A stretch of 64,000 nucleotides of DNA from Ignavibacteriae bacterium HGW-Ignavibacteriae-1. Lineage in GTDB: Bacteria > Bacteroidota > Ignavibacteria > Kapaibacteriales > UBA2268. Position numbers and translations under genes: made by a program. The notes under the pieces are model-generated. The model did not search any database. It was not told the origin of the DNA and was given only the letters and a program-made list of their open reading frames with translations. Of the stretch, positions 26,596 through 35,689 are shown piece after piece; position 1 is the first letter of the stretch, and each line of letters opens with the position of its first letter. The stretch is from assembly GCA_002839825.1 (NCBI GenBank), contig PGYU01000013.1, positions 1 to 64,000 on the forward strand, written 5' to 3'.

Positions 26596-29500
26596 CGATG
26601 ATAATTTTCCGCTTGTAAATTTTATCATTGTTTGTAATCACTAACAAATATACTCCGGTTGAATACAAATTGTGGTCAATTCCATGCTCGATATATGAAC
26701 CATTTGAGTGCAAAGAAGCTTTTTCGATGGAATTGCCGTTCATGTCGAAAAATTCTAATTTCGGGCTTACAAACTGAATTTTTCCGCTTGTCAGAATCAT
26801 CTTGTTATTATCGAATTTTATGGTAAAATCCTCGTCCGAATCTACAGAATGCACACTTGCAGGGTCATAAGCATTGCCTCGAATATAAAATGTGTTATCA
26901 CCTGCGAGAGTGCTGATGGTTAATTTCATTGATTTTTCACCTGAAGTTTTAGGTTCAAACCGCACTTCAGCACTTTCCAATTTGTCCGGAGCAAATGACG
27001 TTGTGAAATCAACCTTGAGGTAAATCTCGTCCGCTGATGTTCCTCCGTCATATTGTAATGACTGTGACATCTTTTCCAGTCGCATGTTTCCGTCATTTAT
27101 CAAGAAAATATGAGCAGCTTTGGAAGCTTGAATTGCTGTTGTATCGAAATCTAAAGTATCAGGGCTCGCAAGCGAAAGTGAATATTTGGCATTAATCGGA
27201 ATGATGTCGAATTCGAGAAATCCAATATCATATGCTTGATTCCAAAGTCGCGATTTGCCGCCGCTTGTAAATCCGGCGCCTGTGTTCACTTTGCCGAAGC
27301 GATAATCTAAAGTCAATTCATGTCGCCAAGTATAGCCCAAATCTTCCGATGAAGTTACTTCGCCATTGCTATGTAGCACCACGACAGATTTTGACGAATC
27401 AGGACAATATGAAAATACAGGAACCCGTTCGATAGTATTGAAATCGAATACATTTTCAGTCCAAGTTTGCCCACCATTGACAGTGTTGTAAACTTTCCCT
27501 ATGTTGGCTGCTGTTCCGGCGCCCGGTCCGAATGCAACAGCCGAATCTTGATTTACCAAAGTGATATACTTAATCAAACCGTCCGAAGCCACATCGGAGA
27601 TTTCCCACGTTTTCCCTCGGTCATCGGAATATATGATTCTGCCCGCACTTGTGCCTGCCATGACTTTATCGCCATAAGATGCAAATGCACCACGAACTAA
27701 TGCTTCGCCGCTTTGCAATGTGAATGTATTGGCGATTTCAGCCCATTTCCCGGCTTCTTTGCGAGCGATTCCAAAAGACTGGTTAGCTTTCAGCTTTTCG
27801 CCAAATGCGATAGTGGTCTCATCTTCATAAACGATAATTCCATGAATCTTCTTCACGAAACTCGAAATGTCTTCGCTCTGCCATGTTTTGCCCGTATCTT
27901 TGGTCGAAACTACTCTCGATTTCAAATTGCCGCCCGATACAGCTCCAAATGCTCGTGCAACCGAAAAAGCCTGAACAGATTGGACAGTATCATTCTGGAA
28001 AAATCCCAAAGTTCTGCCCCAATGATAAATCATACCACCGTCCATATCATAGTTATAGCCGCCCACCCAAAAGTCAAATCTTCCGGCTGATGATGCCGAA
28101 TTCCAAACTATTGCATCGTATTCGGGCGATGTTTCTGCCACTAAATATGTGTTATAAGTTGGTATTTCAATCGGCATTTTGACGGTTTCGATATTGAAAT
28201 ATCCTTCGTCATTTCGATATTCGATTATTAAATCAATATTGCCGCTAAACCAAGGGTTCAGTTGATTCAATTGGAAACCTAATGTTTTTTCAAAACTGGA
28301 ATTTCCTTCGAAATTATCAATTGTGAATTCAATTTCTTTTTGATTTACATAGTTTCCTTTGGCAATTATTTTCACGTCCAAATCATTGGTAGAGGAAAGG
28401 AAATTTCGAAATGTAAATTTTAAATTTGTTGGGTTGTACGATGTAATTGCATCTGAATTTTCAATTAAAATGTGTTCTATCGCTATTCCGGGAGAACTTT
28501 CGCCATCGGGGAAATTCATTGTGAGTGCTTTCCCTGCATTGAGCGAGCCGTAGAAGAAGCGTTCATACAAATGAAGCGATGGGTTGAAAAGATTAGCTGC
28601 GGCGCGGATTCTGTGCTTTATTTCATGTGTGCTGATTTCGGGCTTAACAGTCTTCAGCAAAGCGACGATTCCGCTCACAAAAGGTGCAGCCATCGAAGTG
28701 CCCGATTTTGTTTTGTATGTATTTAGAGGCATAGTGGACATAATGCCATCGCCCGGGGCGAAAATATCCACATTAATACCATAATGCGTAAAGCCCGATG
28801 GTGAGCCACCTTTGGTAATCGAACCAACTGAAATTATGCCGGGCAAAGATGCAGGATAAAATGGAAATTCATCATTATTAAGTATGAAATTTCCCGCTGC
28901 GGCAACGATTACTATGTTTTGTTCTAAGAGCGAATTTACAACGTCATTCATCAGTGGGTCGTGATATTCGCTGCTCCAACTGCAATTGATGATGTCTGCT
29001 CCCCGCATCGCAGCATATAGCATCCCTTCGTAAGGGCGGTAAATATTTCTTGAACCTGTTTGCGATGATAGATTATCGGTGGCGCATTTGACAGCTATAA
29101 TTTTTGCTCCCCAACTTGCTGAAGCAATGCCGATTTCGTTATCAGTCGTCGCAGCAGCAACTCCGCTCACATGAGTGCCGTGGTCATTATTGGAAAGAGT
29201 TGGTTTAGGATTATTATTCGCTTCCCACTGATGATTTTTTGCCTCGCTTTCGGAAATATCGCCTACAAAATCCCACCCAAAAACGTCGTCAATAAATCCG
29301 TTGCCGTCGTCATCAATTCCGTTGCCCGGAATTTCTGCCGTATTTATCAAAATCTGACTTTTCAAATCATTGTGGTCAATGTCAATTCCCGAGTCAACAA
29401 TTCCAATGCGAATATTTTCAGAGCTTTTCGATTTGTCCCACGCTGCCGAAGCCATTATTTGGTTCAATCCTGTTTGGTCTTTTAGTAGAGGGTCGTTAGG

Positions 29501-29950
29501 TGTTTCGTCCAATTGATAATATGCTTCGGGAACGCAATATTCTATGTCTTCGTGGGCATTGAGCAATTTAGCAAGTTTGAGCGAATTTTCGTAATCGGAG
29601 TGAATTCTGTAAATCATTCCCAAGCGATTTTTGCTCAAAAGCATATCGTTTTTGAAAAATTTTTGGAAAGGAGTTTCGATTGCTTCAATATTTATTTCAT
29701 CGCCAACAACAGTCTTGACAATTTTCAATATTTGCTCTTTACTCATATATTGATGCGGCTTGATATATATAGAACCACTGACAAATCCACCGTATTTTGG
29801 TGTTTTGATATGAAAGACCTTCCTTGGAGTGTAAAACCCGGAATGAACTTCTTTGCCTTTGATTACTATCTTGTAGGAGTAATCCTCCTGAGATGCATTT
29901 AATTGAATTGATATAAGAATAAGTAAAGTTAAAGATAACAACTTAAACAT
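26588..29950 (-). CDS. Subtilisin-like (S8) serine protease exported by T9SS
   Basis: I place the start at the ATG at 29950 (MFKLLSLTLLILISIQLNAS, a good signal peptide with AGGAG upstream) rather than the track start at 29998; the product is then 1120 residues. The catalytic triad is complete: Asp in IRIGIVDSGIDIDH, His in NDHGTHVSGVAA and Ser in SGTSMAAPFVSG. A pro-region precedes it. Downstream lie beta domains with BNR/Ycf48-like GKTW repeats, an ASH-like stretch and a T9SS sorting domain ending YKRKIIIVR. It is thus a secreted or surface protease. The start overlaps the stop of the upstream lipoprotein gene (TGATG), implying translational coupling. Confidence 0.88.
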   Translation of the reverse strand: MFKLLSLTLLILISIQLNASQEDYSYKIVIKGKEVHSGFYTPRKVFHIKTPKYGGFVSGSIYIKPHQYMSKEQILKIVKTVVGDEINIEAIETPFQKFFKNDMLLSKNRLGMIYRIHSDYENSLKLAKLLNAHEDIEYCVPEAYYQLDETPNDPLLKDQTGLNQIMASAAWDKSKSSENIRIGIVDSGIDIDHNDLKSQILINTAEIPGNGIDDDGNGFIDDVFGWDFVGDISESEAKNHQWEANNNPKPTLSNNDHGTHVSGVAAATTDNEIGIASASWGAKIIAVKCATDNLSSQTGSRNIYRPYEGMLYAAMRGADIINCSWSSEYHDPLMNDVVNSLLEQNIVIVAAAGNFILNNDEFPFYPASLPGIISVGSITKGGSPSGFTHYGINVDIFAPGDGIMSTMPLNTYKTKSGTSMAAPFVSGIVALLKTVKPEISTHEIKHRIRAAANLFNPSLHLYERFFYGSLNAGKALTMNFPDGESSPGIAIEHILIENSDAITSYNPTNLKFTFRNFLSSTNDLDVKIIAKGNYVNQKEIEFTIDNFEGNSSFEKTLGFQLNQLNPWFSGNIDLIIEYRNDEGYFNIETVKMPIEIPTYNTYLVAETSPEYDAIVWNSASSAGRFDFWVGGYNYDMDGGMIYHWGRTLGFFQNDTVQSVQAFSVARAFGAVSGGNLKSRVVSTKDTGKTWQSEDISSFVKKIHGIIVYEDETTIAFGEKLKANQSFGIARKEAGKWAEIANTFTLQSGEALVRGAFASYGDKVMAGTSAGRIIYSDDRGKTWEISDVASDGLIKYITLVNQDSAVAFGPGAGTAANIGKVYNTVNGGQTWTENVFDFNTIERVPVFSYCPDSSKSVVVLHSNGEVTSSEDLGYTWRHELTLDYRFGKVNTGAGFTSGGKSRLWNQAYDIGFLEFDIIPINAKYSLSLASPDTLDFDTTAIQASKAAHIFLINDGNMRLEKMSQSLQYDGGTSADEIYLKVDFTTSFAPDKLESAEVRFEPKTSGEKSMKLTISTLAGDNTFYIRGNAYDPASVHSVDSDEDFTIKFDNNKMILTSGKIQFVSPKLEFFDMNGNSIEKASLHSNGSYIEHGIDHNLYSTGVYLLVITNNDKIYKRKIIIVR

Positions 29951-31989
29951 CAAAACTCCTGTTGTATTATTACGAAATAGCAATCGGGTTCTTCCCAAGG
30001 TTTTTTAGGGTCTATTCTATTCCGACAGCCCGGTTCTGCTTTTCCGGCGATAATCACCGAATAACTTTTACCCAATGTAAAAAGCACGTCGCTAAGGCGA
30101 TTGACATAGTTGTCGCTTTTTTCATCATAAAAGAAGAAAGTTACTTTCTGCTCTCGGATTTCAGTCGTATATGAAGAAAAAGTAAATTGTTCGACACTTT
30201 CCGAATAAGATTCGTCCGATTCCAATTTTTTGATAAATGTAATGGGAATATCATCTGTTGCATTTACAAAACGATACCTGAAAATAGAATTATCACTTAT
30301 ACCAAGTGGTTGGAATTTATTTGCAAAGATTTTGATATCATTGCTGTTACCTGAAGCTACAAACATAATTCTTTCATTTTCGGTTGATTCGATTTGGTGA
30401 GAGACACCGTTTACTCTGACTTCTATTGCGCCTTTGTCCACCACGGTGGCGATGGAATTTGAAGCGGATACTCGTGCGTCAACGACTAAATTTTGGATTG
30501 ATTTTGAGGATATTATATCAATATTTACAAAATCTGCATCACGAACAGCATTGACAACTTGCACAAATAAGCCTTCTTCGAGAAACGATACTGTTGTGTT
30601 GACAACATCATCTTCTACAACTGAAATCTTAGTTTTGCCGTCAGTATCTTCAGAAAGTATAAGCAAATAACTGCTACCGGCTTTGAATTCGCCTTTTGCT
30701 GAATAGAGCAATTTTGCAGGTTGCGAAGCCGTGAAAATACTCAGCGGAGCGACGCCTTCATAAAGTGCTAAAGACGATGATAATTCACCTTGAGAAATTT
30801 CAGATGCAAGTATTGTCCCCGACGAGTAACCATTTGGGAATAAAGCAGCATTTGGCTCGGCTCTTGCTCCAAGAGATACAGTTATTGCTTCGTAATTTTT
30901 GGAAGCGTGAAGAACTCTGACGATTGCCTTTCCGGTTACATCCTCTTGCAAACTGACGGGTTCGACCAAAAGCATTTCACCTGCAATTGTATTGCCTGAA
31001 TCGAGTATCACAAGTGAATAATTTTGCAAAACTTCTATTGATGATTTAAGATGGATTGTCTCATTACCGCCAACTGTCGCAGAAATGGAATCCCTGAAAA
31101 CTGTGTTGCAAACGCTAATCTGATTGTAATCGGTGATTTGGTCGGGTAGAACAGATGATGCAATTGAATTCCCGTTGAAGTTGATGTCAATTTCGTTTGA
31201 CGAAAGATTGATAATTCGGATATTTGCATTTCTATCCTCAACAACTCTTGGCGATGTAAGAGCCGCGCCGCTCATCTCATCTTCATCCAAAAGTTTCAAA
31301 GTCGGGTTGCCTTCACCGTCCTCTGTCACAATGAGTACGTATTGTTTGCGTGCTTCTAAATTTACTTCAAAGGTTTTGATGATTGATTCAATTCCACTTT
31401 TATTTCTAATTAAGGAAATTCCCATTGTCTCAGCAATCAAATTCAAGGGACTTACAGATGAATTCATGTAATTCACATTGCTGAACATGATTTCGCCGTT
31501 AGGGCAACCGCTCCTAACAGCAAATGATGAATTTGTATCGGGGAATAGATTTATGATTTTGAGCAAACTTTCGTAGTTGTTGTCGGGCAAAGCTGTCGTA
31601 GTTCTCAAGAATAGTAAAGTGTCCACGCTGCATCCGGGATTTGCCAAACATTCACGGCTTGGTACTGCAAAGTACGTATAGCGAGTGTTGCGCAAGAACT
31701 TTTGCAACATATCTAACTCATACTCTTTGTTGCTCCCCGAATAAACATTGAAAAAAGCCGAGTCAGCCGGAGGTTGAACAGAACTTGAGCTCGTGCCCCA
31801 CGGAGTTACATCCGTTTTGGTGATTCCGGACATATCCAAGGTTCTGGGGCTTTTGTCCTTGCTGAGATTAATAAAACGAACTCTGACGCTTTCGGCTTTC
31901 TCCGGAGGATTGACCAAAGCCGGGTTCTCTTCGATACAGGCGCTAAGAATTAACGCTAGAACAATTAGTAGTATGATTCTTTTTAACAT
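29950..31989 (-). CDS. Lipoprotein with DUF4397-like repeats
   Basis: A 679-residue predicted lipoprotein: MLKRIILLIVLALILSAC gives a lipobox with Cys at residue 18, then EENPA. The mature part consists of repeated beta domains resembling DUF4397 (VRVRFINLSKDKSP, IRIINLSSNEIDINFNG, IVRVLHASKNYEAITVSLG), each with an N-terminal VR(V/I).(N/H) strand. Function is unknown; such proteins are usually surface or envelope associated. Its TGA stop overlaps the ATG of the T9SS subtilase, so both are made from one message, suggesting a shared process such as cargo anchoring or processing (inference). Confidence 0.8.
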   Translation of the reverse strand: MLKRIILLIVLALILSACIEENPALVNPPEKAESVRVRFINLSKDKSPRTLDMSGITKTDVTPWGTSSSSVQPPADSAFFNVYSGSNKEYELDMLQKFLRNTRYTYFAVPSRECLANPGCSVDTLLFLRTTTALPDNNYESLLKIINLFPDTNSSFAVRSGCPNGEIMFSNVNYMNSSVSPLNLIAETMGISLIRNKSGIESIIKTFEVNLEARKQYVLIVTEDGEGNPTLKLLDEDEMSGAALTSPRVVEDRNANIRIINLSSNEIDINFNGNSIASSVLPDQITDYNQISVCNTVFRDSISATVGGNETIHLKSSIEVLQNYSLVILDSGNTIAGEMLLVEPVSLQEDVTGKAIVRVLHASKNYEAITVSLGARAEPNAALFPNGYSSGTILASEISQGELSSSLALYEGVAPLSIFTASQPAKLLYSAKGEFKAGSSYLLILSEDTDGKTKISVVEDDVVNTTVSFLEEGLFVQVVNAVRDADFVNIDIISSKSIQNLVVDARVSASNSIATVVDKGAIEVRVNGVSHQIESTENERIMFVASGNSNDIKIFANKFQPLGISDNSIFRYRFVNATDDIPITFIKKLESDESYSESVEQFTFSSYTTEIREQKVTFFFYDEKSDNYVNRLSDVLFTLGKSYSVIIAGKAEPGCRNRIDPKKPWEEPDCYFVIIQQEF

Positions 31990-32177
31990 AGATAAAAGTC
32001 GTTTTTGTACAAAGATTATTTATAACAGACAAACAAGTTGCAATAAAGTTACAATTTACGAAAAAATTTAATTTGCTGTTAATATTAAGACGATTAAAAT
32101 TTATTTTTTTCGTTTAGTGATAAATTATTATCTTAGTATATATTTTTGGCACAATTTTTTCTGGATATATAGATTCG

Positions 32178-32735
32178 ATGATTTTAATAGATAATATATT
32201 AGTTGACGAGCGGATTGGGACGAGTGATTTCGAGTGCGATTTGACGAAATGCAAAGGTGCTTGTTGTACCTTTCCGGGCGAATACGGCGCCCCCGTTCTC
32301 GATGACGAGATACCCAAAATCATGGAAGCCATGCCTCATGCTCTCGAGCATCTATCCCAAAAATCTATCAAAGTTATCGAAGAACAAGGCTTTGTTTCCG
32401 GAATTCCGGGCAACATGACCACAGTTTGTATTGAAAAAAAGGATTGTGTGTTTGTCTTTTATGAGGGCGATATTGCATTGTGTGCCCTCGAAAAGGCTTA
32501 CTTAGAAGGCAAAACCGACTTCAAAAAGCCGGTATCATGCCACCTGTTTCCTATCAGAGTCGGTGATTACGGGGGGAAATCGCTATATTATGAGAAAATC
32601 TCAGAATGCGATCCGGCAATTACCAACGGAAGGAGAACGGGAAAAAAAATATACACTTCTGTCAAAGAAGCTATCATCAGAGAGCTCGGCGAGAGTTGGT
32701 ATAATAATTATCTTAATGTAATTAACGGTAAATAA
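32178..32735 (+). CDS. DUF3109 family cysteine-rich protein
   Basis: A 185-residue cytoplasmic protein with conserved Cys clusters (CDLTKCKGACCTFPGEYGAP near residues 20-39; CALEKAYLEG; SCHLFPIRV; ECDPAI), a pattern shared with DUF3109/YkgJ-type putative metal (Zn or Fe) binding proteins. No reaction is established for the family. It ends 8 bases before rpoN, so the two are an apparent operon. Confidence 0.85.
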   Translation: MILIDNILVDERIGTSDFECDLTKCKGACCTFPGEYGAPVLDDEIPKIMEAMPHALEHLSQKSIKVIEEQGFVSGIPGNMTTVCIEKKDCVFVFYEGDIALCALEKAYLEGKTDFKKPVSCHLFPIRVGDYGGKSLYYEKISECDPAITNGRRTGKKIYTSVKEAIIRELGESWYNNYLNVINGK

Positions 32736-32743
32736 AGAGGAAT

Positions 32744-34483
32744 ATGAATATAACACTTGACCTTCGGACGTCTTTATCGCAAAGACTTACACCTCAGCAA
32801 ATTCAATATCTGAAATTGCTCCAGTTGCCGCTGGTGCAATTTGAGCAATATATAACCGAAGAACTCGAACAAAATCCGATGTTGGAAGACCCCAACAGTG
32901 CTATAGATGATGTCTTTTCCGACGACGAAGATGATTTTATTCCGAGTTTGCCCACGGCTCAAGACGCACAGTCCACTGTTTCAGAGCCTGATGTAGTTGA
33001 TGACCATTCTGAAACTGTATATACAGAGTCTCCTACTGAAGATTTTATCGTAAGCGAAGATGAAAAAGACCCATTCGAGATTTATGATATGGTCTGGCAA
33101 GATGATGTTGGTAACGAATCCCATTCGTCGGACAATTTCGATGATGACGAACGTACGCCATTTCAAATAAAAGATAATGTCACTTTTGAAGAGGATTTGA
33201 TAAGTCAACTGAATTTACTCGAATTGACAGAAGAAGAGTTGATGATTGGCGAAAGAATTATTGGCGATTTGGATAGCGATGGATATTTCAGACGCGAACT
33301 TCAAGATGTGATTGATGAATTGAATTCCGAAATTGCCCGAATTAATACATTGGCTCAAGGCAAGCATTATATCGAAATGCACCAGCAAAATGGGCAATCG
33401 CATTCAAATCCTGCAAAATATTACGAACTGACTTCCGAAAGCCGCCGTTTGCTCGAATCAGCTTTGCATCTGACTAATAACGAAGGTCAACCGACAAGTA
33501 TTCAAAATCATCAAAAAGCTGATGAATTAAAATTTTTCAAAAATATTGACATTGAAACAGGCGAAAGAGTGCTTTCGATTATTCAAGGACTTGAACCTCC
33601 GGGCGTAGCATCGCGAAATATACAAGAATGTCTGATTGCCCAAACTAAACATAAGGAAGCCGCTCCCGATAGAGATTTAGCGCTGGATGTATTGTCAAAA
33701 TGCTACGAACCCTTCATACGCAAGCATTACAAGCAAATCATCAAGGATTTGAATATTTCGGAAGATGAACTTCGGAATGCAATTGAATTTATCAAAAGAT
33801 TGAACCCGAAGCCCGGCGGCGGAGACAATCAACCCGAGATGAATTCTGTGATTCCCGATTTTATGATTAACCGCGATGAGGAATCGGACGAATTGATGAT
33901 TGGGCTGAACGACAGTCGCATCCCGCAAATCAAGCTCAATAACTTATATGATAAGCTTAAGAAAACTGCGAAACTTAAAAAATTCAACAAAGACACAAAA
34001 AAGTGGCTCAAAGATAAGCACGAAGATGCGAAATTCTTGATGCAGGCAATTGTACAGCGTAAAAATACTATGCTGAAGGTGATGACTGCCATTGCCCATA
34101 AACAGAAAGCTTTCTTTTACGAAGGTTCATCGGCGATGAAACCGCTCCGGTATAAAGACGTTGCCGAAGAATCGGGAATGGATATTTCAACTGTGTGCCG
34201 TATCGTCAATGGCAAATACGTTCAGACCGAATATGGAACCTACGAGCTAAAGCATTTTTTCAGCGAGGCATTGCCCACTGAAGACGGCGAAGATGTTTCA
34301 AACAAAGTCATCAAAGATGAATTGAAAGATATTATTGAAGCGGAAAACAAGAGCAAACCGTACAGCGACGAAGAATTGAGCAAATTGCTCGGTGATAGAG
34401 GCTATCAAGTTGCTCGACGTACAGTCGCAAAATATCGCGAGCAAATGCGAATTCCGGTGGCTCGATTACGCGTTGAGATTTGA
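32744..34483 (+). CDS. rpoN: RNA polymerase sigma-54 factor
   Basis: The 579-residue protein shows region I at the N-terminus (SLSQRLTPQQIQYLKLLQLP), an acidic region II (about residues 60-150, longer than in E. coli), the core-binding part and the C-terminal DNA-binding domain with a helix-turn-helix (AEESGMDISTVCRIVNGKYV) and the RpoN box ARRTVAKYRE near residue 560. It directs transcription from -24/-12 promoters with AAA+ activators, none of which is in the window. Its 3' end overlaps the convergent membrane-protein gene by 18 bases. Confidence 0.96.
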   Translation: MNITLDLRTSLSQRLTPQQIQYLKLLQLPLVQFEQYITEELEQNPMLEDPNSAIDDVFSDDEDDFIPSLPTAQDAQSTVSEPDVVDDHSETVYTESPTEDFIVSEDEKDPFEIYDMVWQDDVGNESHSSDNFDDDERTPFQIKDNVTFEEDLISQLNLLELTEEELMIGERIIGDLDSDGYFRRELQDVIDELNSEIARINTLAQGKHYIEMHQQNGQSHSNPAKYYELTSESRRLLESALHLTNNEGQPTSIQNHQKADELKFFKNIDIETGERVLSIIQGLEPPGVASRNIQECLIAQTKHKEAAPDRDLALDVLSKCYEPFIRKHYKQIIKDLNISEDELRNAIEFIKRLNPKPGGGDNQPEMNSVIPDFMINRDEESDELMIGLNDSRIPQIKLNNLYDKLKKTAKLKKFNKDTKKWLKDKHEDAKFLMQAIVQRKNTMLKVMTAIAHKQKAFFYEGSSAMKPLRYKDVAEESGMDISTVCRIVNGKYVQTEYGTYELKHFFSEALPTEDGEDVSNKVIKDELKDIIEAENKSKPYSDEELSKLLGDRGYQVARRTVAKYREQMRIPVARLRVEI

Positions 34484-34957
34484 TTTTAATGCGTTTAGTG
34501 ATTTTTTCATATTGCCGATAAATATCAACCACGCGATTACTATCGTTGCCGTCGTGGCGTAAAAACCTGCATCGAAAGGTAATTTCGCCATTTTCATTTC
34601 GAATAGATAGGCTCTGACGGCAGTGAACAAAAGCAACAGAATGGCTGCTATCAAAGATGACTTGAATAATGAAGGCACAGACAGAATTGCGATATACCTG
34701 ATTGCCGATTTGCCCAAAATTAGCAAATATGACTTGAGAATGAAATAACTTGCAATCGGTATCAGCACCAAAAGCGCCAATGATACCAAATATATGATTG
34801 ATGGCAGTTTGGGACTGATATCAGCCAATCCGCCGGAAATCATAAATGCAAGAAAAAATGCTATCAATATCAAAATTGCAAAATATTTGCTATCGCAACT
34901 GATCTTTGTTTCGTCATTTAAGAGGTATGTTAATGTTTTCTTTGTATTTAGATACAT
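34466..34957 (-). CDS. Integral membrane protein with four transmembrane segments
   Basis: A 163-residue protein of unknown function with hydrophobic segments at about residues 25-45 (YFAILILIAFFLAFMIS), 52-72 (IIYLVSLALLVLIPIASYFIL), 95-115 (LIAAILLLLFTAVRAYLF) and 132-150 (ATTATIVIAWLIFIG). The layout is loosely like Yip1-domain proteins, but this is a guess. The gene ends inside rpoN on the other strand (18-base overlap) and starts about 100 bases from the divergent STAS gene. Confidence 0.6.
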   Translation of the reverse strand: MYLNTKKTLTYLLNDETKISCDSKYFAILILIAFFLAFMISGGLADISPKLPSIIYLVSLALLVLIPIASYFILKSYLLILGKSAIRYIAILSVPSLFKSSLIAAILLLLFTAVRAYLFEMKMAKLPFDAGFYATTATIVIAWLIFIGNMKKSLNALKSNLNA

Positions 34958-35060
34958 TTTTTTTGTTCAATATAATTAGAAATAATTTTTTTTTGTTAAT
35001 TTACTTTTTTAAAATAACAAAAACGAAAATATAAATTACAAACAAAATTAGGATTACGTG

Positions 35061-35432
35061 ATGTCAGACCAAATAAAAATTCATAACCACCAAACTTACT
35101 CTATAATTGAGTTGAACGGAAGATTTTTACCGGGTGGCGACCCTGATGTATCGGACTTGATTAGAGACCATATCCGCGAACAAGCCGATTTGGGTGTCAA
35201 AGGTATTGTGCTTGATTTGCGCAATGTTGACTTCTTCGCATCTAATGCAATTGGTGCTTTGATGTCGGGTTACAATCTACTCATGGATAAGGGTGCAAAG
35301 TTGATTCTCTGGAGACCAAAATCATATCTTAGAGATAGCTTGAGACTTGTAAGAGTGGACAAGCTATTGTCAATAGTTGACGATATAGATGAAGCAATGG
35401 ACATGATGGGATTACCTCCTGTAAATGAGTAA
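35061..35432 (+). CDS. STAS-domain protein (anti-sigma factor antagonist-like)
   Basis: A 123-residue single STAS domain: ELNGRFLPGG at the start, GIVLDLRNVDFFASNAIGALMSGYNLL in the middle, with the Ser of FFAS at the place phosphorylated in SpoIIAA-type proteins, and a C-terminal helix. It would act in a partner-switching pathway with a serine kinase, none of which is nearby. I prefer the ATG at 35061 over the track GTG at 35058 because the AGGA is then seven bases away. A terminator follows at 35511. Confidence 0.85.
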   Translation: MSDQIKIHNHQTYSIIELNGRFLPGGDPDVSDLIRDHIREQADLGVKGIVLDLRNVDFFASNAIGALMSGYNLLMDKGAKLILWRPKSYLRDSLRLVRVDKLLSIVDDIDEAMDMMGLPPVNE

Positions 35433-35510
35433 TCGCTGAGCTAATTTTCCTAATACCGCAAAATTGCCATTTGACCGGCATTTGTGGTTAATTGTAATGA
35501 TATATATAAC

Positions 35511-35539
35511 AGTCCGTTTTTATACGGACTTATTTTTTT
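35511..35539 (+). terminator. Intrinsic terminator after the STAS gene
   Basis: AGTCCGT and ACGGACT form a perfect 7-bp stem with a 6-base loop followed by TATTTTTTT. It lies 80 bases after the STAS stop. Confidence 0.8.
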
Positions 35540-35689
35540 AGAAAATTACTTGATTTTCAAACTAAATGAGATTGTCGTTAAGATTAAAACCTGATGATTT
35601 AACGTCTTTTATATAGATATGGTATCTACCTCATTTGCTTCAAAGGTAAAAAGTAAATGACGCCAAAAATGAAAATAGGAAATTGAAAA

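Noticed and set aside
32147-32163. Sigma-54 promoter (TGGCAC) upstream of the DUF3109-rpoN operon
   Set aside because: The -24 half fits, but the -12 GC dinucleotide is missing at the correct spacing (TTTC is found).
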